From positions 1 to 64,000 of the forward strand of contig NZ_JAFBEG010000009.1 in NCBI RefSeq assembly GCF_016908635.1: a stretch of DNA of 64,000 nucleotides, read 5' to 3'. Below, piece after piece: positions 18,878-29,410 of the stretch (its first letter is position 1; every line of letters begins with the position of its first letter). The position numbers and the translations under genes were made by a program. The notes under the pieces are model-generated. The model was not told where the DNA came from and made no database searches. It was given only the letters and a program-made list of their open reading frames with translations. Origin of the DNA: Sporohalobacter salinus. GTDB lineage: Bacteria > Bacillota > Halanaerobiia > Halobacteroidales > Acetohalobiaceae.

Positions 18878-20947
18878 GTGGCTAGACAATTCCCACTGAA
18901 GAAAACAAGAAATATTGGTATTATGGCACATATTGATGCTGGAAAAACTACTGCTACTGAGCGTATCTTGTTTTATACTGGTCGAGTTCACAAAATGGGA
19001 GAAACACATGATGGTGCTTCCCAGATGGACTGGATGGATCAGGAACAGGAGCGTGGAATTACAATTACTTCTGCGGCTACTACTTGTCAATGGCGAGATC
19101 ATAGGATTAACATCATAGACACGCCAGGGCACGTGGACTTTACTGTAGAAGTGGAAAGATCTTTAAGAGTGTTAGATGGAGCTATTGGAGTTTTCTGTTC
19201 AGTTGGCGGTGTTGAGCCTCAGTCTGAAACAGTTTGGAGGCAGGCAGATAGATATAATGTACCGCGAGTTGCTTTTGTTAATAAAATGGATAGAACAGGA
19301 GCTGACTTTTTTAATGTAGTAGATATGATGGATGACCGAATAGATGCTAATCCTGTTCCAATTCAATTGCCTATTGGCAAAGAAGATGACTTCATTGGTG
19401 TTGTTGATTTAGTGAAGATGAAGGCTATCGTTTATAGAGATGAATTAGGAATTGAATACGAAGAAGAAGAGATTCCTGAAGATATGCAGGAGCAGGCTCA
19501 ATTATATAGAGAAGAATTATTAGAAGCCGTTGCAGATGTTGATGAAGAATTAATGCTTAAGTATTTAGAGGATGAAGAAATTACTGCAGATGAGATTAGA
19601 GATGGTATTAGAAAAGGAGTTATCGATAATGAATTTACTCCTGTAATGTGTGGAACTGCACTTAAAAACAAAGGGATTCAGCCAATGTTAGATGCGGTTG
19701 TGGATTATTTACCATCTCCTGTTGATATTCCACCTATCGAAGGTGAAATTCCAGGAACAGAAGAAACTGATACTCGTCCGGCAGATGATGAAGAACCATT
19801 CTCTGCTTTAGCATTTAAGATTATGACTGATCCTTATGTAGGTAAATTAGCTTTCTTTAGAGCTTATTCTGGAATTTTAGAATCTGGATCTTATATTTAT
19901 AACTCTACTAAGGAAGAGAAAGAACGAGTTAGCCGTATCTTACAGATGCATGCTAATCACCGAGAAGAAAGAGACCAAGTTTATGCTGGTGATTTAGCAG
20001 CAGCAGTTGGACTTAAGAATACATCAACTGGAGATACACTTTGTGATGAAGATAATCCTATTATTCTTGAGTCTATGGAATTTCCTGATACTGTAATTGA
20101 TGTTGCAATTGAACCTAAGACTCAGGCCGACCAAGATAAGTTAGGTCAGGCGCTACAGGACTTAGCTGAAGAGGATCCTACATTCCAGGTTAAAACTGAT
20201 GAAGAAACAGGTCAGACAATTATTTCTGGAATGGGAGAATTGCACTTAGAAGTAATTGTTGATAGATTAACAAGAGAATTTAATGTAGAAGCTAATATAG
20301 GAGAACCACAAGTTGCTTATCGTGAAACTATTAAAGAGAAAGTAGAAGCTGAAGGTAAGTTTATTCGCCAGTCCGGTGGTCGTGGACAGTATGGTCATGC
20401 TATTATTGAGATTGAACCACTAGAAGCTGGGGAAGGATTTGAATTTGAAGATAATATCGTTGGGGGAGTCATTCCTAAAGATTATATTCCAGCTGTTGAA
20501 GATGGAGTCAAAGAAACCATGGAGGATGGTATTTTAGCTGGACATCCAATGGTTGATGTTAAAGTAAGCCTAAATGATGGTTCTCATCACGAAGTTGATT
20601 CTTCTGAGATGGCTTATAAAGTTGCTGGTTCTAAAGCTTTTAGGCAGGGAGTTAGAAGAGCTAATCCTGTTTTATTGGAACCTATCATGGAGGTTGAAGT
20701 TACTACTCCTGAAGAGTATATGGGAGATGTAATTGGTGACTTGAATGGACGTCGAGCTCGAGTAGAAGGAATGGAACAGCGAGGTAATGCTAAGATTATT
20801 AAAGCTTATGTACCTTTAGCTGAGATGTTCGGTTATGCTACTGACCTTCGTTCAAAGACTCAGGGACGAGCAAATTATGTAATGCAGTTTGATCACTATG
20901 GTGAAGTTCCTGATAGTATTGCTAAAGAACTAATTGATGAAGAGTAA
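18878..20947 (+). CDS. fusA: Elongation factor G
   Basis: Translational GTPase that moves tRNAs and mRNA through the ribosome after peptide transfer and helps recycle ribosomes. The 689-residue protein has G1 AHIDAGKTT (17-25), the switch segment GITITSAAT (about 60), G3 DTPGH and G4 NKMD, then domains II-V including the domain IV sequence [13 protein letters not shown]. The start is GTG at 18878 after AAGGAGGGTGA. Gene order rpsL-rpsG-fusA-tuf is the standard str operon. Confidence 0.97.
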   Translation: MARQFPLKKTRNIGIMAHIDAGKTTATERILFYTGRVHKMGETHDGASQMDWMDQEQERGITITSAATTCQWRDHRINIIDTPGHVDFTVEVERSLRVLDGAIGVFCSVGGVEPQSETVWRQADRYNVPRVAFVNKMDRTGADFFNVVDMMDDRIDANPVPIQLPIGKEDDFIGVVDLVKMKAIVYRDELGIEYEEEEIPEDMQEQAQLYREELLEAVADVDEELMLKYLEDEEITADEIRDGIRKGVIDNEFTPVMCGTALKNKGIQPMLDAVVDYLPSPVDIPPIEGEIPGTEETDTRPADDEEPFSALAFKIMTDPYVGKLAFFRAYSGILESGSYIYNSTKEEKERVSRILQMHANHREERDQVYAGDLAAAVGLKNTSTGDTLCDEDNPIILESMEFPDTVIDVAIEPKTQADQDKLGQALQDLAEEDPTFQVKTDEETGQTIISGMGELHLEVIVDRLTREFNVEANIGEPQVAYRETIKEKVEAEGKFIRQSGGRGQYGHAIIEIEPLEAGEGFEFEDNIVGGVIPKDYIPAVEDGVKETMEDGILAGHPMVDVKVSLNDGSHHEVDSSEMAYKVAGSKAFRQGVRRANPVLLEPIMEVEVTTPEEYMGDVIGDLNGRRARVEGMEQRGNAKIIKAYVPLAEMFGYATDLRSKTQGRANYVMQFDHYGEVPDSIAKELIDEE

Positions 20948-20991
20948 TTTTTAGCGTAAAATTTAGGTGAAAGCATTATGAATTAGATTAG

Positions 20992-22205
20992 GGAGGATGA
21001 GAAAGATGGCAAAAGAAAAGTTTGAACGAGATAAGCCGCATATGAATATTGGAACTATTGGACATGTTGACCATGGAAAGACAACAACAACTGCTGCAAT
21101 TACTAAGGTGTTAGCTAAAGGAGAAGAAGGTTCTGCAAATTTTGAGGATATTGACAATGCACCAGAAGAGAAGGAACGCGGAATCACAATTGCAACTTCT
21201 CATGTAGAGTATGAAACAGAGAATCGTCATTATGCTCACGTAGACTGTCCTGGGCACGCTGACTATGTTAAGAATATGATTACTGGTGCAGCACAGATGG
21301 ATGGGGCATTAATGGTAGTGTCTGCTGCCGATGGACCTATGCCGCAGACAAGAGAGCATTTACTATTAGCTCGTCAGGTAGATGTACCGAATATTGTAGT
21401 ATTCTTAAATAAGGCAGACATGGTTGAAGACGAAGAATTGATCGAATTAGTAGAAATGGAAGTAAGAGAGCTGTTAAATGAATATGACTTTAACGGAGAT
21501 GAAGCACCAATTATTGTTGGATCTGCTCTTAAAGCATTAGAATGTGCTTGTGGAGATAGAGATTGTGAATGGTGTGGACAGATTTTAGAATTAATGGATG
21601 CTGTTGATGAGTATTTACCATCACCAGAACGTGATACAGACAAGCCGTTCTTATTACCTGTAGAAGACGTCTTTACAATCAAAGGACGTGGAACAGTTGC
21701 TACAGGAAGATTAGAGCGAGGAAAATTACATCCTGGAGACGAAGCAGAATTAGTAGGAGTTAAGGATACTCAAGATACAGTAGTAACAGGTGTAGAGATG
21801 TTCCGTAAGATGTTAGATGAAGCAGTAGCAGGAGATAATATAGGAGCATTACTTAGAGGAATAGATAGAGAAGAAATAGAAAGAGGCCAAGTTTTAGCAG
21901 AGCCAGGAACAATCACACCACATACACAGTTTAAAGCAGAAGTTTATGTATTAGGGAAAGATGAAGGCGGAAGACATACGCCATTCTTTGATGGATATAG
22001 ACCACAATTTTACTTCAGAACTACAGATGTAACAGGAGATATTAATTTACCAGAGGATGTAGAGATGGTAATGCCTGGAGATAATGTAGAGATGGAAGTA
22101 AAATTAATTACACCAATAGCTATGGAAGAAGGATTGCGTTTTGCGATTCGTGAAGGTGGTAAGACTGTAGGAGCCGGTGTAATTACAGAAATTATTGAAT
22201 AGATT
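20992..22205 (+). repeat. Direct repeat, tuf copy 2
   Basis: Second copy of the 1,214-bp tuf block, offset 15,099 bp from the first and in the same orientation. Sequence diverges immediately outside it on both sides (a/g upstream, g/a downstream). Recombination between copies could delete or invert nothing useful, since the intervening 14 kb includes rpoBC. Confidence 0.93.
21006..22202 (+). CDS. tuf: Elongation factor Tu, copy 2
   Basis: Same 398-residue protein as the copy at 5907, including the four-cysteine insertion (Cys180, Cys182, Cys187, Cys190) and all GTPase motifs. The ATG at 21006 follows GGGAGG, with an in-frame ATG at 20997 that overlaps the ribosome site and is rejected. This is the str-operon copy, 58 bases after fusA, whereas the other is linked to tRNA-Thr. 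Two promoters therefore feed one protein product. It ends at a terminator before rpsJ. Confidence 0.97.
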   Translation: MAKEKFERDKPHMNIGTIGHVDHGKTTTTAAITKVLAKGEEGSANFEDIDNAPEEKERGITIATSHVEYETENRHYAHVDCPGHADYVKNMITGAAQMDGALMVVSAADGPMPQTREHLLLARQVDVPNIVVFLNKADMVEDEELIELVEMEVRELLNEYDFNGDEAPIIVGSALKALECACGDRDCEWCGQILELMDAVDEYLPSPERDTDKPFLLPVEDVFTIKGRGTVATGRLERGKLHPGDEAELVGVKDTQDTVVTGVEMFRKMLDEAVAGDNIGALLRGIDREEIERGQVLAEPGTITPHTQFKAEVYVLGKDEGGRHTPFFDGYRPQFYFRTTDVTGDINLPEDVEMVMPGDNVEMEVKLITPIAMEEGLRFAIREGGKTVGAGVITEIIE

Positions 22206-22221
22206 AAGCAGCGAAAAGAGA

Positions 22222-22256
22222 ATGAGGAGATATAATTTCTCTCCTCATCTTTTTTC
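22222..22256 (+). terminator. Intrinsic terminator or attenuator after tuf copy 2
   Basis: Nine-base arms at 22222-22230 and 22240-22248 with a nine-base loop, then CTTTTTT. Only about 30 bases separate it from rpsJ and no promoter is visible there, so the hairpin probably lets part of the transcription through into the S10 operon. Confidence 0.8.
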
Positions 22257-22287
22257 TGTGTAATATTTCTCCAATGGAGGTGTAAGT

Positions 22288-22605
22288 ATGGCAAACCAAG
22301 CTCAAGAAAAGATTAGAATCCGATTAAAAGCATATGAACATCAGGTTTTAGATAAATCGGCTACTAAGATCGTAGAAACTGCTAAACGAACCGGTGCTGA
22401 GGTTTCAGGCCCTGTACCATTACCGACTAAAAAAGAAGTATTTACTGTTTTACGTTCACCTCATGTTCATAAAAAAGCTCGGGAACAGTTTGAGATGAGG
22501 ACACATAAGAGATTGATTGATATTTTGGAACCAACTTCAAAAACAGTTGATTCTCTTATGCGATTAGACCTGCCAGCAGGTGTTGATATCGAGATTAAAT
22601 TATAA
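22288..22605 (+). CDS. rpsJ: 30S ribosomal protein S10
   Basis: Small-subunit head protein that also serves as NusE, partnering NusB and NusG in antitermination. The 105-residue protein has [16 protein letters not shown] near 11-26, the conserved GPVPLPTKK loop and the RTHKRLIDI segment. AATGGAGGTG precedes the ATG. It opens the S10-spc-alpha gene run. With no promoter seen in the 30 bases before it, transcription probably arrives from the str operon through the hairpin at 22222-22256. Confidence 0.97.
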   Translation: MANQAQEKIRIRLKAYEHQVLDKSATKIVETAKRTGAEVSGPVPLPTKKEVFTVLRSPHVHKKAREQFEMRTHKRLIDILEPTSKTVDSLMRLDLPAGVDIEIKL

Positions 22606-22662
22606 TTTCTAACATTTATAATAAAGTAGAAACTGTTGGATTTATGAGGAGGTGCAGAAAAG

Positions 22663-23292
22663 ATGACAAGAGAAATTTTAGGAAAAAAAGTAGGTATGAC
22701 ACAGATCTTTGATGATGAAGGAGAGGTTATCCCAGTTACTGTAATTGAAGCGGGACCTTGTTCTATAATTCAAAAGAAGACTGAACAAAGAGATGGATAT
22801 AGTGCTATCCAATTAGGTTTTGGTGAAGCTAAGAAAAGTAAGATGAATAAGCCATTAAAAGGGCATTTTGATAAATATGATGTTGAACCTAAGGAATATA
22901 TTAGAGAAGTTAAAGTTAATGAAGAGGATGAATATGAAGTAGGCGATGAAATTAAAGCTGATATCTTTGAAGTAGGAGAAAGAGTTGATGTAACAGGAAC
23001 TTCTAAAGGAAAAGGATTTTCAGGAACAGTTAAGCGTTGGAATTTCAACTTAGGGCCTAAGACACACGGTTCTAGGAATTATAGATTACCAGGATCTATT
23101 GGTGCATCTGCTGATCCGGCTCGAGTCTTCAAAGGCAAAAAGATGCCAGGAAGAATGGGGCGTGAAAAGGTTACTATTCAAAACTTGGAAGTAGCTAAAG
23201 TAGATTCCGAAAAAAATATTATTGCTGTTAGAGGAGCAATACCAGGGCCTAAGAAAGGTTTAGTTCGAATAAAAGAATCTGTTAAAGGATAA
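22663..23292 (+). CDS. rplC: 50S ribosomal protein L3
   Basis: Early-assembling large-subunit protein whose long loop reaches the peptidyl-transferase centre. The protein is 209 residues. It begins MTREILGKKVGMTQIF, has the central GFSGTVKRWNF segment near 125 and the conserved GSIGASADPARVFKGKKMPG stretch near 145-165. GAGGAGGTG precedes the ATG. It lies 57 bases after rpsJ and 24 before rplD. Confidence 0.97.
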   Translation: MTREILGKKVGMTQIFDDEGEVIPVTVIEAGPCSIIQKKTEQRDGYSAIQLGFGEAKKSKMNKPLKGHFDKYDVEPKEYIREVKVNEEDEYEVGDEIKADIFEVGERVDVTGTSKGKGFSGTVKRWNFNLGPKTHGSRNYRLPGSIGASADPARVFKGKKMPGRMGREKVTIQNLEVAKVDSEKNIIAVRGAIPGPKKGLVRIKESVKG

Positions 23293-23316
23293 GTTGGTTA
23301 GAAAGGAGGAAAAAGA

Positions 23317-23946
23317 ATGCCTGAATTAACATTATTTGATACAGAAGGTAATCAGGTAGGCGAAGTTGGACTTAATCAAGATATATTTGATATTGAGATT
23401 AATGAACATGTTGTCCATGAGGCAGTAACAGCCCAGTTAGCTGCTAAACGAGCAGGAACTGCTTCTACTAAGACTAGAGGAGAAGTAAGAGGCGGTGGAC
23501 GAAAGCCTTGGCGACAGAAAGGTACTGGTCGAGCTCGTCATGGTAGTATTCGATCTCCAATCTGGGTTGGTGGAGGAACAACTTTTGGTCCTCAGCCAAG
23601 AGATTATTCTAAGGATATTCCTAAAAAAGTTAAAAAGTTAGCTGTAAAGTCAGCGTTAACTGCTAAAGTTCGCGATGGAGAGCTAACAGTTGTTGATGGA
23701 TTTGATTTTGATAAGCCTAAGACTAAGCAGATGGTTAAAGTTCTAGAAGTTTTAGATGCCAAAGATAAGAAAGTTTTGGTTATTACTGATGAAAAGGACG
23801 ATGATTTATATAAATCTGCTCGGAATATTCCAGATGTTAAAGTTCTATTAGGATCTGCAGTTAATGTTTATGATGTTTTAGACAATGAACAGATAATTAT
23901 TACTGAAGAGGCAATTAAAAAAGTAGAGGAGGTGCTGGATAAATAA
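23317..23946 (+). CDS. rplD: 50S ribosomal protein L4
   Basis: Large-subunit protein lining the exit tunnel; in E. coli it also controls the S10 operon by attenuation and repression. The 209-residue protein has the extended-loop sequence KTRGEVRGGGRKPWRQKGTG near 50-69 and GTTFGPQPRDYS near 88. AAAGGAGG precedes the ATG. Its stop codon overlaps the rplW start by one base (TAATG), implying translational coupling. Confidence 0.97.
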   Translation: MPELTLFDTEGNQVGEVGLNQDIFDIEINEHVVHEAVTAQLAAKRAGTASTKTRGEVRGGGRKPWRQKGTGRARHGSIRSPIWVGGGTTFGPQPRDYSKDIPKKVKKLAVKSALTAKVRDGELTVVDGFDFDKPKTKQMVKVLEVLDAKDKKVLVITDEKDDDLYKSARNIPDVKVLLGSAVNVYDVLDNEQIIITEEAIKKVEEVLDK

Positions 23947-24236
23947 TGCGTGATCCAGAAGATGTAGTTATCCAGCCACATATTTCGGAGAGAGCAATGC
24001 AGGATATTGAGGAAGAGAATTGGTATACTTTTAAAGTGATTTTGGATGCTAATAAGCCCGAAATCAAGCGTGCTGTACAAGAATTATTTGAAGTAAAAGT
24101 TGATAAAGTAACAACTTGTAGAATGCAAGGCAAAAAACGAAGAATGGGAGTTCATGAAGGTGAAAGACCTGAATGGAAGAAAGCAAGAGTTAAATTAGCT
24201 GAAGGAGATAGAATCGAAATTTTTGAAGGTATGTAA
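23946..24236 (+). CDS. rplW: 50S ribosomal protein L23
   Basis: Exit-tunnel-rim protein that forms the docking site for trigger factor, SRP and SecY. The 96-residue protein shows [26 protein letters not shown]-type sequence in the middle and the MQGKKRRMG segment near 60. The ribosome site GAGGAGG is inside the 3' end of rplD, and start and stop codons overlap. Length and order are standard. Confidence 0.96.
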   Translation: MRDPEDVVIQPHISERAMQDIEEENWYTFKVILDANKPEIKRAVQELFEVKVDKVTTCRMQGKKRRMGVHEGERPEWKKARVKLAEGDRIEIFEGM

Positions 24237-24265
24237 GTTTTAGTGTAAAAGGAGGGAACTATAAG

Positions 24266-25102
24266 ATGGCAATTAAGACATTTAAGCCGACATCACCGTC
24301 TAGAAGATATATGACTGTGGATACTTTTGAGGATGTTACAACTGATAAGCCTGAAAAGTCTTTACTAGCTCCATTAAAGAAGAGTGGAGGACGAAATGTA
24401 AATGGTCGTATTACTTCTCGACGACGTGGTGGCGGACATAAACGTAAGTATAGAATTATTGATTTCAAACGTGATAAAGATGGAGTTTCAGCTAAAGTTG
24501 CTACGATTGAGTATGATCCTAATCGTTCTGCTTATATTGCATTATTAAATTATGCAGACGGAGAAAAAAGATATATTCTGGCTCCACGAGGTATTGAAGT
24601 TGGAGAAGAGATCATGTCTGGTTCAGAGGCAGAGATTAAACCGGGAAATGCTTTACAGTTAAAGGATATGCCGGTAGGTACTATTATTCATAATTTAGAG
24701 ATGCAGCCTGGCAAGGGTGGTCAGTTAGTTCGTTCTGCTGGAGCGCAGGCAAGGCTTATGGCCAAAGAAGATAAATATGTTCATGTTAGATTGCCTTCGG
24801 GAGAAGTTAGACTAATTCCTGCTGAGTGTAAAGCAACAGTTGGTCAGGTTGGAAATGTTGAATATGAAAATATTACGTTAGGTAAAGCAGGACGTAGCCG
24901 CTGGTTAGGTCGTCGTCCAAGTGTTCGCGGTGTAGTTATGAATCCACATGATCACCCACACGGTGGTGGAGAAGGTAAGAAACCTGCCGGAAGACATCCT
25001 GTTACTCCTTGGGGTCAGCGTACTATAGGAAAACAGACGCGTAAATCCAAGAAGTCTGATGAATTGATTATTCGTCGTCGAAATGAAGAGAAGAAAGAAT
25101 AA
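24266..25102 (+). CDS. rplB: 50S ribosomal protein L2
   Basis: Central large-subunit protein needed for subunit joining and peptidyl-transferase activity. The protein is 278 residues. It has the N-terminal RNA-binding region ([20 protein letters not shown] near 40-60), the middle [20 protein letters not shown] segment, and the C-terminal [13 protein letters not shown] motif near 230 containing the conserved histidine. AAAGGAGGG precedes the ATG. Confidence 0.97.
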   Translation: MAIKTFKPTSPSRRYMTVDTFEDVTTDKPEKSLLAPLKKSGGRNVNGRITSRRRGGGHKRKYRIIDFKRDKDGVSAKVATIEYDPNRSAYIALLNYADGEKRYILAPRGIEVGEEIMSGSEAEIKPGNALQLKDMPVGTIIHNLEMQPGKGGQLVRSAGAQARLMAKEDKYVHVRLPSGEVRLIPAECKATVGQVGNVEYENITLGKAGRSRWLGRRPSVRGVVMNPHDHPHGGGEGKKPAGRHPVTPWGQRTIGKQTRKSKKSDELIIRRRNEEKKE

Positions 25103-25134
25103 ATTTAGCGAGCAAATAAAAGGAGGTAATTATT

Positions 25135-25419
25135 GTGGGTCGTTCAGTTAAGAAGGGACCATTCGTAGAGGAAAAATTATTAGCTAAGATTGAAGAACTG
25201 AATGAATCCGGGGAGAAAGAAGTAATTAAGACTTGGTCACGAGATTCTACAATCTTTCCCCAGATGGTCGGACATACCATTGCTGTTTATGATGGTCGCA
25301 AGCATATACCTATCTACATTACTGAAGAGATGGTAGGACATAAATTAGGTGAATTTGCACCGACTAGAACATTTAGAGAGCATAGTCGTCATACAGAGAG
25401 ATCGACATCATTGAAATAA
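25135..25419 (+). CDS. rpsS: 30S ribosomal protein S19
   Basis: Head protein forming a complex with S13 and contacting the large subunit and A-site tRNA. The protein is 94 residues. It begins [16 protein letters not shown] and contains [27 protein letters not shown] and the GEFAPTRTF tail. The start is GTG at 25135, 9 bases after AGGAGG. It sits in standard order between rplB and rplV. Confidence 0.97.
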   Translation: MGRSVKKGPFVEEKLLAKIEELNESGEKEVIKTWSRDSTIFPQMVGHTIAVYDGRKHIPIYITEEMVGHKLGEFAPTRTFREHSRHTERSTSLK

Positions 25420-25451
25420 AGTATCATTCAAGTTAAAAGGGAGGTTAGAAG

Positions 25452-25793
25452 ATGGAAGCTAAAGCAATTGCTAAAGAGGTTCGCATTTCTCCACGAAAAG
25501 CTAGACTAGTAATCGATCTAGTTCGAGATAAAGAGATTGCTAAAGCCTTTGGAATCTTGCGGAATACTCCTAAGAAAGCATCTGAAATTATTGAAAAAGT
25601 GCTTAATTCCGCTGTAGCTAATGCAGAAAATAATCATAATATGATTCCGGATGAATTATATATATCTGAAGCTTATGTTGATGAAGGACCAACGATGAAG
25701 CGATTTAAACCGAGAGCAATGGGGCAGGCAACTCCAGTTAATAAAAGAACTAGCCATATTACGATAAAAGTTAAGGAAAAAAAGGAGGGATAA
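25452..25793 (+). CDS. rplV: 50S ribosomal protein L22
   Basis: Its beta-hairpin lines the exit tunnel near the macrolide pocket. The 113-residue protein starts [25 protein letters not shown], and the hairpin region contains [25 protein letters not shown] near 83-107. The hairpin has no insertions of the kind that give macrolide resistance, as far as can be judged by eye. AAGGGAGG precedes the ATG and rpsC starts three bases after its stop. Confidence 0.97.
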   Translation: MEAKAIAKEVRISPRKARLVIDLVRDKEIAKAFGILRNTPKKASEIIEKVLNSAVANAENNHNMIPDELYISEAYVDEGPTMKRFKPRAMGQATPVNKRTSHITIKVKEKKEG

Positions 25794-25796
25794 TTA

Positions 25797-26447
25797 GTGG
25801 GACAAAAAATAAATCCCCACGGTCTAAGAGTTGGAGTTATTAAAGACTGGGATGCTAAATGGTATGCTGAGAAGGATGAATATGCTGATGTTTTACATGA
25901 AGATTTAGAAATTAGAGAGCATGTTAAAGATAAAATGTATAATGCAGGTATTGCTCGAATTGTAATTGAGCGTGCTGCTGATCGGGTTAAATTAGATGTT
26001 CATACTGCTCGTCCAGGAATGGTAATTGGAAAGGGCGGTTCTGAAGTAAATGAGTTACGTGAAGAGCTACAAGAAATAACAGGAAAACAGGTTCAGATTA
26101 ATGTAGTTGAGGTTAAGAATCCAGAAAAGAATGCCCAATTAATTGCTGAAGGTGTAGCTCAACAGCTTGAACAGCGAGTTTCTTTCAGAAGAGCTATGAG
26201 GCAGGCAATGAACCGTGGATTACGCCAAGAAGGTGTAGAAGGTTTTAGAATTGAATGTAGTGGACGATTAGGTGGAGCAGAAATGGCTCGACAAGAAGGC
26301 TATAATGAAGGAAATGTTTCTTTACAGACTCTAAGAGCGGATATTGATTATGGATTTACAGAAGCTTATACAACTTACGGTAAAATTGGTGTTAAGGTCT
26401 GGATTAATAAAGGAGAAATTCTACCTGATGTTAAGGATGAAGAATAA
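25797..26447 (+). CDS. rpsC: 30S ribosomal protein S3
   Basis: Forms part of the mRNA entry channel and helicase activity of the small subunit. The 216-residue protein begins [15 protein letters not shown], has a KH-domain GxxG-type loop ([11 protein letters not shown] near 74-84), and a C-terminal domain with FRRAMRQAM and [10 protein letters not shown]. The start is GTG at 25797; the ribosome site AAAGGAGGG overlaps the rplV 3' end, so the genes are probably coupled. Confidence 0.97.
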   Translation: MGQKINPHGLRVGVIKDWDAKWYAEKDEYADVLHEDLEIREHVKDKMYNAGIARIVIERAADRVKLDVHTARPGMVIGKGGSEVNELREELQEITGKQVQINVVEVKNPEKNAQLIAEGVAQQLEQRVSFRRAMRQAMNRGLRQEGVEGFRIECSGRLGGAEMARQEGYNEGNVSLQTLRADIDYGFTEAYTTYGKIGVKVWINKGEILPDVKDEE

Positions 26448-26475
26448 GGATTTGGTTTAGAAAGGAGGCAACAAC

Positions 26476-26910
26476 ATGTTATTACCGAAACGAGTTAAGC
26501 ATAGAAAACAGCAAAGAGGTCGAATGAAAGGTAAAGCTACTCGTGGTAATGAAGTTAATTTTGGTGAGTTTGGTTTACAGGCTCTAGAGCCTGCTTGGAT
26601 TTCGAATCGTCAAATTGAAGCAGCTAGAATTGCTATCACTCGCCATGCTAAGCGGGGAGGTAAAGTTTGGGTTAATATTTTCCCTGATAAGCCTGTAACA
26701 GCCACTCCTGCAGAAACTCGAATGGGTTCTGGAAAAGGCGATCCAGAATACTGGGCTGCAGTAGTAAAGCCAGGGCGAGTTATGTTTGAAATTGCTGGTA
26801 TAGAAGAAGAAGTAGCTAGGGAGGCAATGCGTTTAGCTTCTCATAAATTACCGATTCATACGAGGTTTGTAAAACGTGAAGGAATGGATGGTGATAGCGA
26901 TGAAAGCTAA
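26476..26910 (+). CDS. rplP: 50S ribosomal protein L16
   Basis: Large-subunit protein near the A site, related to eukaryotic L10e. The 144-residue protein starts [19 protein letters not shown] and has [25 protein letters not shown] and the [11 protein letters not shown] loop near 82-92. AAAGGAGG precedes the ATG. Its last four codons overlap the start of rpmC. Confidence 0.97.
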   Translation: MLLPKRVKHRKQQRGRMKGKATRGNEVNFGEFGLQALEPAWISNRQIEAARIAITRHAKRGGKVWVNIFPDKPVTATPAETRMGSGKGDPEYWAAVVKPGRVMFEIAGIEEEVAREAMRLASHKLPIHTRFVKREGMDGDSDES

Positions 26911-27100
26911 TGAATTACGAGAATTGACTTCGGAAGAATTAGAGCATAAATTATCGGACTTGAAGGAAGAATTATTTAATTTAAGATTTCAGAATGCGAC
27001 TGCTCAATTGGATAATCCAGCTCGTATTGGAGAGGTTAGAAAATCAATTGCTCGTGTTAAAACTATTTTGCATGAGAGAGAATTAGAAATTAGACATTAG
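26900..27100 (+). CDS. rpmC: 50S ribosomal protein L29
   Basis: Small helical protein at the tunnel exit beside L23. The 66-residue protein starts [21 protein letters not shown] and has the hallmark [19 protein letters not shown] segment. The ATG at 26900 lies inside the end of rplP (11-base overlap), with only a weak GGTGAT ribosome site, so translation is likely coupled to rplP. An in-frame ATG at 26876 would add eight residues not typical of L29. Confidence 0.95.
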   Translation: MKANELRELTSEELEHKLSDLKEELFNLRFQNATAQLDNPARIGEVRKSIARVKTILHERELEIRH

Positions 27101-27130
27101 TGAATAATGTCTGGCAAAGGAGGTTATCTA

Positions 27131-27388
27131 ATGTCAGAGGAAAATAATAAAAAGACTAGAACTGGTATTGTTGTTAGCGATAAGATGGATAAGACTGTTG
27201 TTGTTGCTGTTGAACGTAAAACACAGCACGATTTATATAAAAGAGTAATTAACAGAACAACACGTTTTAAAGCTCATGATGAAGAGAATGAATGCAATGA
27301 AGGCGATAAAGTAAAAATCATAGAAACACGACCGATTAGTAAGGAAAAGAATTGGAAAGTTGATGAGATTTTGCGTAAAGCTAAATAG
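27131..27388 (+). CDS. rpsQ: 30S ribosomal protein S17
   Basis: OB-fold primary 16S rRNA-binding protein. The 85-residue protein has [31 protein letters not shown]-type sequence and the C-terminal [20 protein letters not shown] segment. The ATG at 27131 follows AAAGGAGG; an in-frame ATG at 27107 lies upstream of that ribosome site and is rejected. It sits 30 bases after rpmC. Confidence 0.96.
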   Translation: MSEENNKKTRTGIVVSDKMDKTVVVAVERKTQHDLYKRVINRTTRFKAHDEENECNEGDKVKIIETRPISKEKNWKVDEILRKAK

Positions 27389-27430
27389 ATGATTAATCGG
27401 TGATGATTGTAGAAAGGAGGGCGCTGTCAA

Positions 27431-27799
27431 GTGATTCAAGTAGAATCAAAATTGAATGTAGCTGATAATTCTGGAGCACGAGAATTATTATGTGTGAAAA
27501 TATTGGGCGGTTCTAGAAAACAGTATGCTACAATTGGAGATACAATTATTGCTACTGTTAAAGAAGCAATTCCTGACGGTATGGTTAGCAAAGGAGAAGT
27601 TGTAAAAGCGGTTGTTGTCAGAACTCAAAGAGAGTATCGCCGTCTAGATGGTTCATATATTAGTTTTGATGAAAATGCAGCGGTGATTATTGATAATAAT
27701 GATAACCCTACAGGTACGAGAATTTTTGGTCCGGTAGCTAGAGAGTTAAGAGATAAGAAGTTTACTCGAATTATTTCTTTAGCACCAGAAGTATTATAA
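27431..27799 (+). CDS. rplN: 50S ribosomal protein L14
   Basis: Conserved large-subunit protein at the subunit interface; binding target of the silencing factor RsfS. The 122-residue length is universal. It begins [27 protein letters not shown] and ends in [24 protein letters not shown]. The start is GTG at 27431 with AAAGGAGGGC upstream. It follows rpsQ by 42 bases. Confidence 0.97.
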   Translation: MIQVESKLNVADNSGARELLCVKILGGSRKQYATIGDTIIATVKEAIPDGMVSKGEVVKAVVVRTQREYRRLDGSYISFDENAAVIIDNNDNPTGTRIFGPVARELRDKKFTRIISLAPEVL

Positions 27800-27837
27800 A
27801 TAAGTTCAGTCTTAAGTCTTGAAAGGAGGTAGTTGAG

Positions 27838-28164
27838 TTGGCCCTTCCTAAGTTACATGTTAAAAAAGATGATGAAGTTATAGTTATTGCTGGTAACGAT
27901 AAAGGAAAACGGGGAAAAGTATTAAAAGCTTTTCCATCAGAAAGTAGAGTAGTTGTGGAAGGTATTAATATTATGCATAAGCATGAACAGCCTAGTCAAG
28001 ATATGCCTCAAGGTGGTATTGTAGAAAGAGAAGCTCCTATCCACAGCTCTAATGTAATGTTAATTTGCAAGCATTGTGATCAACCAGCGAAAACCGGTAC
28101 TGAAGTTTTAGATTCCGGTGAAAAGGTTCGCGTTTGTAAAGAATGTGGAGAGATTGTGGACTAG
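27838..28164 (+). CDS. rplX: 50S ribosomal protein L24
   Basis: KOW-domain assembly-initiator protein of the large subunit. The 108-residue protein shows the KOW motif (KDDEVIVIAGNDKGKRGKVLKAFP-type, residues 9-32). The C-terminal half carries two CxxC pairs (CKHC near 80 and CKEC near 100), a zinc-finger-like extension also seen in other Firmicute L24 proteins. The start is TTG at 27838 after AAAGGAGG. Confidence 0.95.
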   Translation: MALPKLHVKKDDEVIVIAGNDKGKRGKVLKAFPSESRVVVEGINIMHKHEQPSQDMPQGGIVEREAPIHSSNVMLICKHCDQPAKTGTEVLDSGEKVRVCKECGEIVD

Positions 28165-28204
28165 TAAATAATTTATGTCTGTAGTTGGAAGGAGGGTAAA
28201 ATTA

Positions 28205-28744
28205 ATGGTAGTATTAAAAGAACAATATAAGGATGAGATTGTAGATACATTAATTGATAAATTTGAGTATGATAATGTCATGCAAGTACCTGGAGTAGAG
28301 AAGATTATAGTTAATATGGGAATTGGTGAAGCTCCTGAGAATGTCAATCTTTTGGATGAGTCTGTAGAACAGTTAAAGTCAATTACAGGACAGAATCCAG
28401 TGGTTACTAGAGCTAAAAAATCTATTGCCAACTTTAAGATAAGAAAAGGAATGCCAGTTGGTTGTAAAGTAACATTACGTGGAGAATTAATGTACGAGTT
28501 TTTATATAAATTAATTAATGTTGCCCTACCGCGGGTTCGAGATTTTAGAGGATTATCTACTAAGTCTTTTGATGGTCGGGGTAATTATTCATTAGGTCTT
28601 GATAATCAGACAGTATTTCCTGAAATTGATGTTGATGAGGTAAATAAAATTCAGGGTATGGATATTACAATTGTAACGAGTGCTGAGACGGATGAAGAAG
28701 CAAAAGAATTATTATCACTTATGAATATGCCCTTTAAACAGTAA
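28205..28744 (+). CDS. rplE: 50S ribosomal protein L5
   Basis: 5S rRNA-binding protein of the central protuberance that contacts P-site tRNA. The 179-residue protein has [18 protein letters not shown] near 24-41, the [22 protein letters not shown] stretch near 62-83, and [16 protein letters not shown]. The ATG at 28205 follows GGAGGG; an upstream in-frame ATG at 28175 would precede that ribosome site. rpsN follows by 26 bases. Confidence 0.97.
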   Translation: MVVLKEQYKDEIVDTLIDKFEYDNVMQVPGVEKIIVNMGIGEAPENVNLLDESVEQLKSITGQNPVVTRAKKSIANFKIRKGMPVGCKVTLRGELMYEFLYKLINVALPRVRDFRGLSTKSFDGRGNYSLGLDNQTVFPEIDVDEVNKIQGMDITIVTSAETDEEAKELLSLMNMPFKQ

Positions 28745-28770
28745 AATAATAATCTAAAGGAGGGAAGATA

Positions 28771-28956
28771 GTGGCGCGTAAAGCAAAAGTAGAAAAATCT
28801 AAGAAAGATCAAAAATATTCCACTCGAGGTGTAATTCGTTGTCGTCGTTGCGGTCGTGCTAATGGCGTTTTACGGAAGTTTGAACTCTGTAGAATATGTT
28901 TTAGAGAATTAGCTCATAAAGGTGTTTTGCCAGGCGTTAAAAAATCAAGTTGGTAA
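28771..28956 (+). CDS. rpsN: 30S ribosomal protein S14, zinc-binding type
   Basis: Late-assembling head protein. The short 61-residue form has two zinc-ligand pairs, CRRC near residues 24-27 and CRIC near 40-43, and the C-terminal [11 protein letters not shown]. This is the C+ type, as opposed to the longer zinc-free S14. The start is GTG at 28771 after AAGGAGGG. It lies in the normal rplE-rpsN-rpsH order. Other proteins here (L33, L36, S4) also keep zinc motifs. Confidence 0.97.
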   Translation: MARKAKVEKSKKDQKYSTRGVIRCRRCGRANGVLRKFELCRICFRELAHKGVLPGVKKSSW

Positions 28957-28984
28957 TTGTTTAATATAGAAAGGAGGTACTTTT

Positions 28985-29383
28985 ATGTCTATGACAGATC
29001 CAGTTGCGGATATGTTAACCCGAACTAGAAATGCCAATGCAATGGTAAAAGAGAAAATCGATATTCCTGCCTCTAACTTAAAAGAAGATATGGCTCGGGT
29101 TTTAAAAGAGGAAGGATTTATTAAAGATTATAAAAGAGTTGATAGTGATGCCCAAGGGAAATTAAGACTTTATTTAAAGTACGGGCATAATAATGAAAAA
29201 GTAATTACTGGTTTGAAGCGAATTAGTAAGCCAGGACTTCGAGTTTATGTTGATAAAAATGAAATCCCTCAGGTGTTAGGCGGACTTGGAATTGCTATTC
29301 TGTCTACATCACAGGGAGTCATGACTGACAAAGAAGCACGAAACCAAGGTATTGGTGGAGAAGTACTTTGTTACGTATGGTAA
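28985..29383 (+). CDS. rpsH: 30S ribosomal protein S8
   Basis: 16S rRNA-binding protein of the platform; in E. coli it represses the spc operon. The 132-residue protein starts with [15 protein letters not shown] and ends with the family signature [26 protein letters not shown]-type sequence. The ATG at 28985 lies 6 bases after AGGAGG; an ATG two codons later is also possible. It lies between rpsN and rplF. Confidence 0.97.
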   Translation: MSMTDPVADMLTRTRNANAMVKEKIDIPASNLKEDMARVLKEEGFIKDYKRVDSDAQGKLRLYLKYGHNNEKVITGLKRISKPGLRVYVDKNEIPQVLGGLGIAILSTSQGVMTDKEARNQGIGGEVLCYVW

Positions 29384-29410
29384 GTTAAATTAGAGTAGGA
29401 GGTGAAATAA

